The position numbers and the translations under genes were made by a program. From NCBI GenBank assembly GCA_041166745.1, contig JBEEGH010000034.1, positions 186,001-250,000 on the forward strand: DNA of 64,000 nucleotides, written 5' to 3'. This DNA comes from DASUCS01 sp041166745 (GTDB lineage: Bacteria > Actinomycetota > Acidimicrobiia > Acidimicrobiales > JACDCH01). A model generated the notes under the pieces. The model saw nothing but the letters and a program-made list of their open reading frames with translations. It was not told the origin of the DNA and searched no databases. Shown in pieces: positions 33,078 through 41,105 of the stretch. Each line of letters starts with the position of its first letter. The first letter of the stretch is position 1.

Positions 33078-35663
33078 CTAGTCGAATCGGAGGCTCTCGA
33101 TGATCGTCATGCGCTTGGCGGTACGGCGGGGAAAGTAGGTCGCGCCGAGCGCGACGGCGATCCCGAGGACGGCGGCGGTGGCGACGAACGTCCAGGGGAC
33201 GGAGATGCCGATGGTGATGGCGAGCATGTTGCCGAGGAACCGGTTGTTGACGGTTGCGTACCAGATGCCGAAGAGCACCGCGCCGATCGTGCCGACAACG
33301 CCGACGACGATCGCCTCGAGGGCGAGGCTGCGGGCGATCTCTCGGCGCGTCATCCCGAGGGTCTGTTGGAGCGCGAACAGCCATCGACGCTCGGTGACCG
33401 CGGTGAAGGCGGCGTTGGCGAGTGCGAGCACGGCGAAGACGAGGCTGGCCAGGGTCATCCCCCGGAGTAGGGGAAGGAGGATCGTCGTGTTCGTCTGGAG
33501 GTCGGCGATGGCCTCGTCACGCGTGATGACGTGTGCCGGGATCGCGGCCGCGGCCAATGCCGCTTCGATGCGTCCTTTGAGGTCGTCGGGGGAAGTGCCG
33601 GCGGCGGGGACGATGGCGAAGCGGTGAGCACCGGCGTCGCCCCAGACGGCGCGGTAGGTGTCGAGGTCGACGTAGAAGGTGCCCTGGAATGCCCAGTCGT
33701 CGAAGAAGCCGCCGACGGTGAACGTCTCCGGACCGGTTGGTGTCGGGAGGGTCAGGTGATCACCGATGTGAAGGTCGAGCGCGCGTGCGGCGAAGTGCGA
33801 GGCCGCGATCTCGCCGGCCACGAGCCGCCGCGTGAACTCGTCGGGATCTGAGGCGAGTCGTGCGACCTGCACCATGTCGGCGACGCCGGCGCGCTCGGCG
33901 GCGGCGAGCGGGACGGCGTAGACGACGCCCTGGGTGTCATCGGGCAGGCGGATGTGCGCGTTCTCGTAGGGAAGCACGGCGCGCACGCCGGGCACGGCTT
34001 CCAGCACCGATTGGTGCGCGTGCGCCAATGGCTGGGACGCGACGGGACTGGCCGGTCCGCCGATGTACGAGTCGGCGTCGACGTTGAGCGGCGCGGCGAC
34101 CGTGGCGCGGGCGAAGCGACCGATCTGGTCCAGGCCGCCGTCGAATGCGACCGTCGTCGTGATCATGATGGTCACCGGGAGCAGGAGCGCCATCACGTTG
34201 ATCGTGGTGCGCCGAGGGTTGGATCGCACCGCGTCCCCTGCGAGGCGGCCGGTCGTGGGCGAGAGCCGGCCGAGGAGGTTGGCGGCGGCGCGCGTCGCGA
34301 ACGGGACGAGCATCGTGACCAGGATGAGCGTCCCGGCGAAGACGGCGACACCGGGGAGCGCTGCCACGGGATCGTTCAGCTTGCCGGAGACGGGGCGATC
34401 GAGCAGGGCCAGGCCGGCAGCGAGGAGCGCGGCACCGACGGCGGCGATGGCCAGGCGCCGCGTGGGGCGGCCGGGATCGCGCCACTCGTAGGGGGCGGCG
34501 GGCCGGAGGGCGTCGACGGGCGCGGCGCGGGCGGCGGACCGCGCCGGCAGCACCGCGCCCAGTACCGCGCCGCCGATGCCGGCGGCCGCCGCCACGACGG
34601 CGGGGAGCACCTGGAACGACACGCCGGTCGGCAGGTCGACGGGTGCGCTGCCGCCGTACGCGACGCGCGCGAGCGGCACGACGACGCGCGCGAGCGCGCC
34701 GCCGGCGAGGAGCCCGACGGCGGTGCCGGCACTGCCGAGCAACCCGGCTTCGATCAGCGTCACGATCAGCAGTTGCCGGCGGGTGGATCCGAGCGATCGG
34801 GCCAGCGCGATCTCCGTGCGCCGCTCGGCTGTCGCCATCGACATCGTGTGGAACACGAGGACGAGGGCCGCCAGCACGACGATTGCGCCGACCATGCTCG
34901 TGACCATCTGGATCCCCAGGAAGTCCGTGCTCGCGCTCGCCGCCGCGCCGGGTGACGAGACGACGCCGATTCCGTCGATCGCATTGCCGAGGTCCCGTCG
35001 CAGCGCGTCGACATCGGCATCGGGCCCGGCGAGCAGCATGATCTGGTCGACGCGACCGGTCCGCCCGAACACCTCCTGCGCCGGCGCGAGGGGCATCGCC
35101 GCGACCATGCCGCCGTTGATCCGGTCGAGCGCCGGCGAGGACACGATGGCGGCAACGCGCAGCGGCGTCTTGCCCGTCGACGCGTGGATGGTCACCTCGT
35201 CGCCCGGCTCGGCGTGGAGCCGCTGGGCGAGGGCGCGGCTGAGGACGATGTCGCCGCCGTCCTTGGCCAGCTGTACCTGATCCATCGATGGGATCGCCTC
35301 CGTCGGAACCAGGTTGGCGACGTCGGGGGTGCCGGCGAGCACGAACACCCCGGTCTCGTGGTCGCCGTTCGACGCCTTCGAGCGGGTGACGAGCAGCGGG
35401 GCGGCGGCTTCGACGCGCGGATCGGCCGCGAGCTTCGTTGCGAGGTCCTCCGGCAGCCCGCCCGGCGCCGCCGGCGTCACCTGCAACAGCCGGGGGCCGG
35501 CGAGCAGTGTTTCGGTGTCGCTCACGGTGGATGCCAGCTGCGCGTTGAGCGACAAGATGCTGAACAGGAACGCGACGCCGACGGCGACGCCCGCGGCGGT
35601 GAGGCAGCTCCGCAGCGGGCGGTCGGCCACGCGCCGCCACGCGAGGATGCGCACGAGGGTCAC
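33078..35663 (-). CDS. ABC transporter permease with two FtsX domains
   Basis: An 861-residue permease with an N-terminal helix (LTAAGVAVGVAFLFSILSLNAQLA), a large extracytoplasmic domain, three helices of the first FtsX unit (IVVLAALVLVFHTMSMATAERRTEIALARSLG), a central membrane region and a second FtsX unit near the C-terminus (ALANAAFTAVTERRWLFALQQTLGMTRREIARSLALEAIVVGVVGTIGAVLFG). This is the ten-helix layout of MacB/FtsX-type exporters that have both permease halves fused. Its start overlaps the stop of the ATPase gene by four bases (ATGA). With the PadR gene upstream it forms a three-gene regulated efflux operon. Confidence 0.92.
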   Translation of the reverse strand: MTLVRILAWRRVADRPLRSCLTAAGVAVGVAFLFSILSLNAQLASTVSDTETLLAGPRLLQVTPAAPGGLPEDLATKLAADPRVEAAAPLLVTRSKASNGDHETGVFVLAGTPDVANLVPTEAIPSMDQVQLAKDGGDIVLSRALAQRLHAEPGDEVTIHASTGKTPLRVAAIVSSPALDRINGGMVAAMPLAPAQEVFGRTGRVDQIMLLAGPDADVDALRRDLGNAIDGIGVVSSPGAAASASTDFLGIQMVTSMVGAIVVLAALVLVFHTMSMATAERRTEIALARSLGSTRRQLLIVTLIEAGLLGSAGTAVGLLAGGALARVVVPLARVAYGGSAPVDLPTGVSFQVLPAVVAAAAGIGGAVLGAVLPARSAARAAPVDALRPAAPYEWRDPGRPTRRLAIAAVGAALLAAGLALLDRPVSGKLNDPVAALPGVAVFAGTLILVTMLVPFATRAAANLLGRLSPTTGRLAGDAVRSNPRRTTINVMALLLPVTIMITTTVAFDGGLDQIGRFARATVAAPLNVDADSYIGGPASPVASQPLAHAHQSVLEAVPGVRAVLPYENAHIRLPDDTQGVVYAVPLAAAERAGVADMVQVARLASDPDEFTRRLVAGEIAASHFAARALDLHIGDHLTLPTPTGPETFTVGGFFDDWAFQGTFYVDLDTYRAVWGDAGAHRFAIVPAAGTSPDDLKGRIEAALAAAAIPAHVITRDEAIADLQTNTTILLPLLRGMTLASLVFAVLALANAAFTAVTERRWLFALQQTLGMTRREIARSLALEAIVVGVVGTIGAVLFGIWYATVNNRFLGNMLAITIGISVPWTFVATAAVLGIAVALGATYFPRRTAKRMTIIESLRFD

Positions 35664-36391
35664 CCGGCCACGCTCGCCACGTCGTCGGCCGACGGGACCA
35701 CGGCACCATCGCGGAGGCGCACGACGCGATCGGCATACGCAGCCGCGGGCGCGTGGTGGGTGATGAGCAGGACGGCGTGACCGTCGTCGGCGGCGGCGCG
35801 CAGCAGGCGGAGCACGTCCTCGCCGGCGAGGGAGTCGAGCGATCCGGTCGGCTCGTCGGCGAGTACGACCGCGGGCTTGGTGACGAGCGCGCGGGCGACG
35901 GCAACGCGCTGCTGCTCGCCGCCGGACAGCTGGTTCGGCCGATGCTTCGCCCGTTCGGACAACCCGACTCGCTCCAGTGCTGCGTCGGCCAGGGCGAGCG
36001 CGTCGTGTCGGCCGTCGAGGAGGAGTGGGAAGGCGACGTTCTCGCGCGCGCTCAGGAGCGGGAACAGGTTGAAGAACTGCAGGACGAACCCGATGCGCCG
36101 ACGACGCAGATGCGCGAGCGCCTCGTCGTTCAGCTCGGCGAGCGTCTCACCCTCGATCCGGACCTCACCGCTGTCGGGGCGATCGAGGCCGCCGACGAGG
36201 TGCAGCAGCGTCGACTTGCCCGAGCCCGACGGTCCCATGATCGCGACGAACTCGCCGGCCTCGATCGTCAGGTCCGCGTCGTGTAATGCGCGGACTGCAT
36301 CGGGTCCGTTCCCGTACACCCGACTCAATCCGCGGGCCTCCACTGCAAGGGGCGTGCTCATGGTTCGCTCGCTCGTTCCTCGCTCACTCAC
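35660..36391 (-). CDS. ABC transporter ATP-binding protein (MacB/LolD-like)
   Basis: A 243-residue ATPase. Walker A is GPSGSGKST, the signature is LSGGEQQRVAVARALVTKP, Walker B is VVLADEPTGSLD, and the switch His is in LLITHH. LolD/MacB-type features such as LQFFNLFPLLSARENVAFPLLL are clear. I choose the GTG at 36391, which overlaps the PadR stop (GTGA) and has AAGGAG eight bases upstream; ATG 36361 is an alternative. It pairs with the 861-residue permease immediately downstream. Confidence 0.92.
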   Translation of the reverse strand: MSERGTSERTMSTPLAVEARGLSRVYGNGPDAVRALHDADLTIEAGEFVAIMGPSGSGKSTLLHLVGGLDRPDSGEVRIEGETLAELNDEALAHLRRRRIGFVLQFFNLFPLLSARENVAFPLLLDGRHDALALADAALERVGLSERAKHRPNQLSGGEQQRVAVARALVTKPAVVLADEPTGSLDSLAGEDVLRLLRAAADDGHAVLLITHHAPAAAYADRVVRLRDGAVVPSADDVASVAG

Positions 36392-36915
36392 GGCCGAAGC
36401 TCCTTCCCGAGGCGCGCCAAGCGCGCCAACGTCAGATCGATCCAACGGACATCTGCGTCTAGGTGCAGCAGCGCGAAGTCCGCTCGCAACATGCCGGCGA
36501 GGTCGGCGCGTTCCTTCTCCCTCGTCAGCGTCCGCATCGCCGCGACGTGCTGATCGCGCTGCGTATCGAGCACCGCCTGCGCCGAACGACCCGACGACAG
36601 CGCGACGACCACCTTCGCGAACACCACGCTCTGCAAGTACGGCTCCGGCGGCTCCGGCGTCGACAGCCACCGTTCCAGCTCGGCCACGCCTGCCTTCGTG
36701 ATCGCGTACAGGTGCCGCTCCGGACCCGGACCCTGCTCCCCACCGACCTCGTCCACGCGGCCGTCCCGCTCCAGCCGGCCCAACGTCGAATACACCTGAC
36801 CCGAGCGAAGCGGCCGACCTCCCGCGAACCGCTCGTCGAACGACCGGCGCAGGTCGTAGCCGTGCTTCGGGCGATCCTCCAACAACCCCAACAACCCGTG
36901 CGCCACCAAGCTCAC
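36388..36915 (-). CDS. PadR family transcriptional regulator
   Basis: A 175-residue PadR-type regulator. The winged helix is SLVAHGLLGLLEDRPKHGYDLRRSFDERFAGGRPLRSGQVYSTLGRLERDGRVDEV, followed by ERHLYAITKAGVAELERWLS, and a helical C-terminal dimerisation region (PadR subfamily with Vir_act_alpha_C-like tail). It is the first gene of an operon with the ABC transporter, and the GTGA overlap couples it to the ATPase. PadR proteins usually repress such transporters and release on drug binding. The GTG start lies six bases after TACTGT, so the mRNA may be leaderless. Confidence 0.92.
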   Translation of the reverse strand: MSLVAHGLLGLLEDRPKHGYDLRRSFDERFAGGRPLRSGQVYSTLGRLERDGRVDEVGGEQGPGPERHLYAITKAGVAELERWLSTPEPPEPYLQSVVFAKVVVALSSGRSAQAVLDTQRDQHVAAMRTLTREKERADLAGMLRADFALLHLDADVRWIDLTLARLARLGKELRP

Positions 36916-36918
36916 GAC

Positions 36919-36940
36919 GCCACAGTAACCACCCAGTGGC
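36919..36940. promoter_or_regulatory. Candidate PadR operator/promoter
   Basis: GCCAC and GTGGC form a 5-bp inverted repeat separated by 12 bases, immediately upstream of the PadR start at 36915. Inside it, on the minus strand, TACTGT (36927-36922) could be a -10 box for a leaderless PadR transcript. The repeat is short, so this is a weak call based on position. Confidence 0.35.
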
Positions 36941-36991
36941 TAGATGCGGAAATCGATCAGAGGACGGAAGTCCAGCCGCGAGGATGGCCAT

Positions 36992-37729
36992 GTGGAGGAG
37001 GTCGAGGTCGTCGTCGCGCACTACGAGCGGGCGACGCTGCGCGTCGGTGACGTGTTCCTGAAGATCGACGCTGATCAGGCGCGCACCGACGTCGAGGTCG
37101 AGGCGATGGCAATGGCACCGGTCCCGACACCGGAGATCCTCTGGCGGAAGCCGCCCGTCCTTGCGCTCGCCGCAGTCCGAGGAACGGCACTCGGTCGCCT
37201 TCAGGAACCGTCGACTGCCTCGCCCGCGGCGTGGGCCGCGGCCGGTGCCGCCGTCCGAAGGGTGCACGACTCTCCACTGCCGCCCTGGCCCGGTCGGAGC
37301 GTCGACGAGCTCGCAACCCGGCTCGATGTCGAGTGCGAGTGGCTCATCGCCAACGAGGTCCTGCCCATCGACGTGGTGATGCGCCACCGCCGGCTCGCCG
37401 AGACCGTTCTCCGTCCGTGGACACCGGTGTTCATCCACGGCGACCTGCAGATCGCCCACGTCTTCGTCGACGGCGACGACGTCACCGGCATCATCGATTG
37501 GTCCGAGGCGTCCCCGGGCGACGCGCTGTTCGATCTCGCCACACTCACGCTCGCACACGAGGAACACCTTGGCGACGTCGTCGCCGGCTACGGCAGCGAC
37601 GTCGACCGCGACCTGATCCGCGCGTGGTGGTCGTGGCGATGCCTGGTTGTGATCCGCTGGTTGGTCAAGGCGGGCTATGGCTCGCCGGAGGAGTTCCCGG
37701 AGGTAGCCGTGCTCAGATCAAGAACCTGA
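36992..37729 (+). CDS. Aminoglycoside phosphotransferase (APH)-family kinase
   Basis: A 245-residue kinase-fold protein. The catalytic loop is IHGDLQIAHVFVDG (Asp in HGD, His in place of the usual Asn position), and the metal-binding motif is GIIDWSEASPGDALFDLATL. The N-terminal lobe is short, with the lysine in VFLKIDADQAR. It resembles unannotated actinobacterial APH proteins more than true drug-resistance kinases; the substrate is unknown. GAGG lies about nine bases before GTG 36992, and the domain starts there. It is divergent from the PadR operon. Confidence 0.85.
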   Translation: MEEVEVVVAHYERATLRVGDVFLKIDADQARTDVEVEAMAMAPVPTPEILWRKPPVLALAAVRGTALGRLQEPSTASPAAWAAAGAAVRRVHDSPLPPWPGRSVDELATRLDVECEWLIANEVLPIDVVMRHRRLAETVLRPWTPVFIHGDLQIAHVFVDGDDVTGIIDWSEASPGDALFDLATLTLAHEEHLGDVVAGYGSDVDRDLIRAWWSWRCLVVIRWLVKAGYGSPEEFPEVAVLRSRT

Positions 37730-37755
37730 CGCAGCGCGACACAAGCCACCTGCGA

Positions 37756-39186
37756 CTAGACATCGAGTTCGAGGGGCTTGTTGGCCGGGCCTTGCACGAC
37801 TTGGCCGCCGGCGGTGAACCGGGAGCCGTGGCAGGGGCAGTCCCATGTTCCGAGGGCGTCGTCTGGTGTGAGCACGCACCCTTGATGCGTGCATCTCGGC
37901 GCATCGCGGCGAGTGATGCGGTCGGCGACAAGGTGCTTCACCGCGGTCTTCCCGGCCGACACCAGCTGGCGATTGACAGAAGAAGCGATGCGAGTGGAGT
38001 CGAACCCGGCGGCCCACGGGACGTCTCGCTCGGCGATGGCTTCGCTGATGAGGTGGGCGGCGACGTAGCCGTTGGTCATCCCCCACTTGGCGAAGCCGGT
38101 CGCCACCCAACGGCGTTGCGCGCCGGGCGCGAGCCGGCCGATGAAGGGGACATGGTCGGTCGGTGTCAGGTCATGCGTCGCCCATCGGTGGGTCACCTCG
38201 ATCTCACCGAAATGCTCGGCCGCCCAGGATCTCAGCGTCTCCCACCGAGAAGGACCGGCGTCGTCCTCGCCCATGTGGTGGCCGGCACCGCCGACCACCG
38301 CGACGCTTTCTCCCGCGAATGTGGCAGGTCGCAGGGACCGCACAGAGCGGTCACATGACAGGTACAGGCCCGCGGGCACTTCGCGCGGTAGGCGGGCGGC
38401 GAGGCAGTAGGACTGCGTCGGTGTGCAGCGGTTGGCGAGCAGCGCCGGGTCGACGAAGGGAGACTGGGTGGCGAGCACGACATGCGCGGCGCGGACACGA
38501 TGCCCGGCCTCGGTGATGATGGTCGTTCCCGTCTTGTCCTCCTTCACATCTCGTACGGCGGTGTGTTCGACGACGTGAGCGCGTCCGAGTCGCGCGGCCA
38601 ACGCACGGCAGAAGGCGCCGGGGTCGAAGTGCAGTTGGCCTTCGAGCTTCACGGCTCCTTCGACCGGGAACGGAAGCTCCGTCTCGGTCGTCCATTCGAC
38701 CGGCAGGCCGGCCGCGCGGGCAGCTTCGAATTCGGCGTGCGCCGACTCGCCGCTCTGTGGTTCGGTGGCGTAGGTGTACGCCGCTGCCACCGTGAGACCA
38801 CAGTCGATCTCGAGTTGCGACACGAGTTCGCGGATGCCGGCCACCGCGTGGACCTGCGCGGCGGCATACGCAGACGCAATCTCGTCGCCGCGCTGGCGAG
38901 CGATCTCCTGGTAAACGATGCCTTGCAGCGCGCTGACCTTTGCAGTGGTGTTGCGGGTAGCCACCCCGCCGACATCGTGACGGTCGAGCACCAACACGCT
39001 TGCTCCGTTACGCGCCGCCAGCGTTGCCGCAAGCAACCCGGTGATACCCGCTCCGATGACGGCTACGTCGACGGACGTGTCAGCCTCCAGTGTCGGGTAA
39101 CCGTCATCCGCCAACGACGCGGCCCACAACGACGACGATCGCCAGTCCTGGGCGTGGGTCGGGTCCGGAACCCGCGACGGCGTCAA
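37756..39186 (-). CDS. FAD-dependent oxidoreductase with C-terminal Rieske domain
   Basis: A protein of about 476 residues. The N-terminal DAO-type domain has DVAVIGAGITGLLAATLAARNG and the GGVATRNTTAKVSALQG segment. The C-terminal 60 residues are a Rieske domain: CTHQGC for the first pair of cluster ligands and CPCHGSRF for the second. This FAD-Rieske type is known in actinobacteria and others; it is predicted to be a soluble electron-transfer dehydrogenase of unknown substrate. The start is not resolved: the frame is open into the hemerythrin gene, and the TTG at 39186 is the first reasonable codon beyond it. Confidence 0.88.
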   Translation of the reverse strand: MTPSRVPDPTHAQDWRSSSLWAASLADDGYPTLEADTSVDVAVIGAGITGLLAATLAARNGASVLVLDRHDVGGVATRNTTAKVSALQGIVYQEIARQRGDEIASAYAAAQVHAVAGIRELVSQLEIDCGLTVAAAYTYATEPQSGESAHAEFEAARAAGLPVEWTTETELPFPVEGAVKLEGQLHFDPGAFCRALAARLGRAHVVEHTAVRDVKEDKTGTTIITEAGHRVRAAHVVLATQSPFVDPALLANRCTPTQSYCLAARLPREVPAGLYLSCDRSVRSLRPATFAGESVAVVGGAGHHMGEDDAGPSRWETLRSWAAEHFGEIEVTHRWATHDLTPTDHVPFIGRLAPGAQRRWVATGFAKWGMTNGYVAAHLISEAIAERDVPWAAGFDSTRIASSVNRQLVSAGKTAVKHLVADRITRRDAPRCTHQGCVLTPDDALGTWDCPCHGSRFTAGGQVVQGPANKPLELDV

Positions 39187-39238
39187 TCGTCGATCGTTTC
39201 GCCGTACCCCGCGTGCGAACCCGACCCCCCAGCCACCG

Positions 39239-39673
39239 TCAGCCGCCCCGCCGGGCTTGCTTGGCTTCCTCGACCTGTGCACCCAGCTTGTCGAGCGTGT
39301 CGGTGTCTACGGCGTCGCGGAACTTGGGGAAGCCGTCGGTCTCCTCTTCCTTGACGTGGTGCTGGACGTCGGCCTTGAGTTCGGCCAGTACTGGATCAAC
39401 GTCGGCCGTGGTGCCGTCCATTGTTTCGAGCTGGGCGACGAGTTGCTTGACCTTGGTGTGTTCTTGTTCGGCTTCGTCGACGATGTCGTCCAGACCGGCA
39501 TTGCGCATGGCGGGATAGACGACCTGCTCTTCGACTTCGGCGTGGAGGGTGAGCTCCTCGGTGATCTTGGTGACGACTTGTTGCTTGGCGGCGCCGCTGG
39601 TCGATTCGGCTTTGGCGAAGAGGTCTTCGACTTCGCGATGGTCGGTCTCGAGCATCTTGATGACGTCGGGCAT
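39239..39673 (-). CDS. Hemerythrin HHE-domain protein
   Basis: A 144-residue four-helix protein. Iron ligands are visible in LETDHREVEDLF, LTLHAEVEEQVVYPAM, EAEQEHTKVKQLV and VQHHVKEEETDGFPKF, the standard His and Glu set for a di-iron site. Bacterial members bind oxygen or NO or protect from oxidative stress. AAGGAGG is six bases before ATG 39673. It precedes the FAD-Rieske gene on the same strand by about 50 bases, so the two may form a redox-related operon. Confidence 0.92.
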   Translation of the reverse strand: MPDVIKMLETDHREVEDLFAKAESTSGAAKQQVVTKITEELTLHAEVEEQVVYPAMRNAGLDDIVDEAEQEHTKVKQLVAQLETMDGTTADVDPVLAELKADVQHHVKEEETDGFPKFRDAVDTDTLDKLGAQVEEAKQARRGG

Positions 39674-39778
39674 TGCGGCCTCCTTGGCTCTATCCGGTGA
39701 ATGGTGCTGGATAGTTCCCCCCAGTCCGATCGCACAGACCTGCCGCGCCTCCAACGCCGGGTGCACGTCGGGCTCCGG

Positions 39779-39982
39779 CTAGGTGGCGTCGGGACTTTCG
39801 GGCTGCGCGCGTCCGACGGGCACGCGACGGTCGATCTCGGTTGGTCGCCCAGCTCGCAACCGAAACACGCGGCCGCAGTTCTGGCAACTCCCTCGCAACG
39901 TCGTGCTGGTCACGCCGCGACGCGCATAACGCACCTCACCATCACACCCCGGACCGGGACAGGACTGCACGATCGTCGCCAT
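39779..39982 (-). CDS. Small zinc-ribbon-like protein, 67 residues
   Basis: A short cysteine-containing protein. Two Cys pairs, in SCPGPGCDG and GSCQNCGRVF, could bind zinc as a rubredoxin-like ribbon, with the flanking arginines favouring nucleic acid binding. A proline- and charge-rich tail of 25 residues follows. I take the ATG at 39982, because the region upstream lacks conservation-like features. The ribosome site is weak. The function is unknown; small ribbon proteins of this size are frequent in actinobacteria. Confidence 0.5.
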   Translation of the reverse strand: MATIVQSCPGPGCDGEVRYARRGVTSTTLRGSCQNCGRVFRLRAGRPTEIDRRVPVGRAQPESPDAT

Positions 39983-40316
39983 GTCGGCGCCCGATACCCG
40001 GATGCACAACCCGTTCAGTCCTACGGCCGGCGACGGGAACCCCAGCCGAACAGGTTGACAAACCACTCAGTCATGCTCCGCACCGCTCTGGCAGCCGAGT
40101 TTCGACTCGGCGGCGCCGGTTCGATTCCACCATCGTGCTCGGTCCATTGGTTCGCGGGTGCCGGCGGCGTCACCGCCACGTCAACGGTGTCGCTGGGCCA
40201 GGTCGCTTCGTCTTGGGCATGCGGTTCCGACATCCGCGACAGCTACCCGCGTCGTGTCCGAACGACACGCTCACAGCGATCAACGGGCGCAGTCGGAAGG
40301 ATCGGGAAGCCGTGGT
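39983..40316. other. 334-base interval without a supported gene
   Basis: A 70-codon leftward open frame at 40021-40233 is present, ending in MTEWFVNLFGWG. It has no convincing ribosome site or recognisable domain. No repeats or terminator-like hairpins stand out. I do not call a gene here. Confidence 0.4.
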
Positions 40317-40709
40317 TCACGAGGTCCTGTCCCCAGAGCGCTGCACCGTGGCGGTAGTTGCGTCGTTGAGAAGTTCGGTGAGACGGGCGATCGTGGTTGG
40401 TTTCGTGAGAAGGCTGAACGCTCCCAATGCGCGCACCCGTGTTGCGGTGTGATCGGCGGTGTCGGCGGTGAGCACGATGACGGGCGTCGCGGGGGCGACC
40501 TCGGCGAACAAGGGCAGAGCGGCAAGTCCGTCGAGCCCTGGCATGGCCAGATCGAGGAGGATGGCGTCTGGTTGTAGCTGCGCCGCGTAGGCGACGCCTT
40601 GTCGTCCGTCTGCGGCTTCGCCGACGATGTCGTAGCCGCGGTCCGACAGCGTTACTCGCAGCAGGAGACGCAGATCGTCATCGTCGTCGACGATCAGAAT
40701 CGAAGCCAC
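40317..40709 (-). CDS. Single-domain response regulator (CheY-like receiver)
   Basis: A 130-residue receiver domain with no output domain. The acidic pocket is VDDDDD near residues 7 to 12, the phosphoacceptor Asp is in ILLDLAMPGLDG (about residue 53), the conserved Thr is in VIVLTADTADHT and the Lys is in LLTKPTT. It starts with GTG 40709 (VASILIVDDD). There is no histidine kinase in the window, so this is an orphan regulator that would signal by protein contact. A polar tail of about 15 residues follows the domain. Confidence 0.92.
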   Translation of the reverse strand: MASILIVDDDDDLRLLLRVTLSDRGYDIVGEAADGRQGVAYAAQLQPDAILLDLAMPGLDGLAALPLFAEVAPATPVIVLTADTADHTATRVRALGAFSLLTKPTTIARLTELLNDATTATVQRSGDRTS

Positions 40710-41105
40710 ATCGACCCGATCCGGATCAGGAGCGCCCCTCGCTCGACCCGCGGGCTCTGGACAGAAGGAAGGGGACGAACGTCGTCGATGGGGAAGGACT
40801 GCGCCACCGCGTCGATGGCTCCGCCAGACACCTCGTCCACTGCGTCCTCTTTACCGACCGGGTCTGGGGCCGGCCCGGCGATCATCCCACGGCATGCCCG
40901 GGGTGCATAGCCCCCAAAAGCCCCGAACCATGCGAGACGGCAGGCGCAGCAAGCCCTCGTCGAAGCCATCGCTGCCGTGCACGGCGTGGGCGAACAGGCG
41001 CGCCCGCGAGGGGCCCGGGTTCGTCGCAGACCGAAGGGGCGCTCTACGAAGGCGTCAGGATCACGGTCGACGACTGCGCACTCGGTTGCGTGCATCTCTG
41101 CACCC
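40710..41105. other. 396-base interval with no supported gene
   Basis: Both strands have short open frames, but none has a ribosome site, a recognisable motif or codon use distinct from chance in GC-rich DNA. A leftward frame of about 55 codons ending near 40857 looks protein-like (LFAHAVHGSDGFDEGLL) but is preceded by a stop. It could be a degraded gene upstream of the response regulator. Confidence 0.4.

Noticed and set aside
40021..40233. A 70-codon leftward frame ending in MTEWFVNLFGWG
   Set aside because: No ribosome site, no domain, and a proline-rich start; could be real but I cannot support it.
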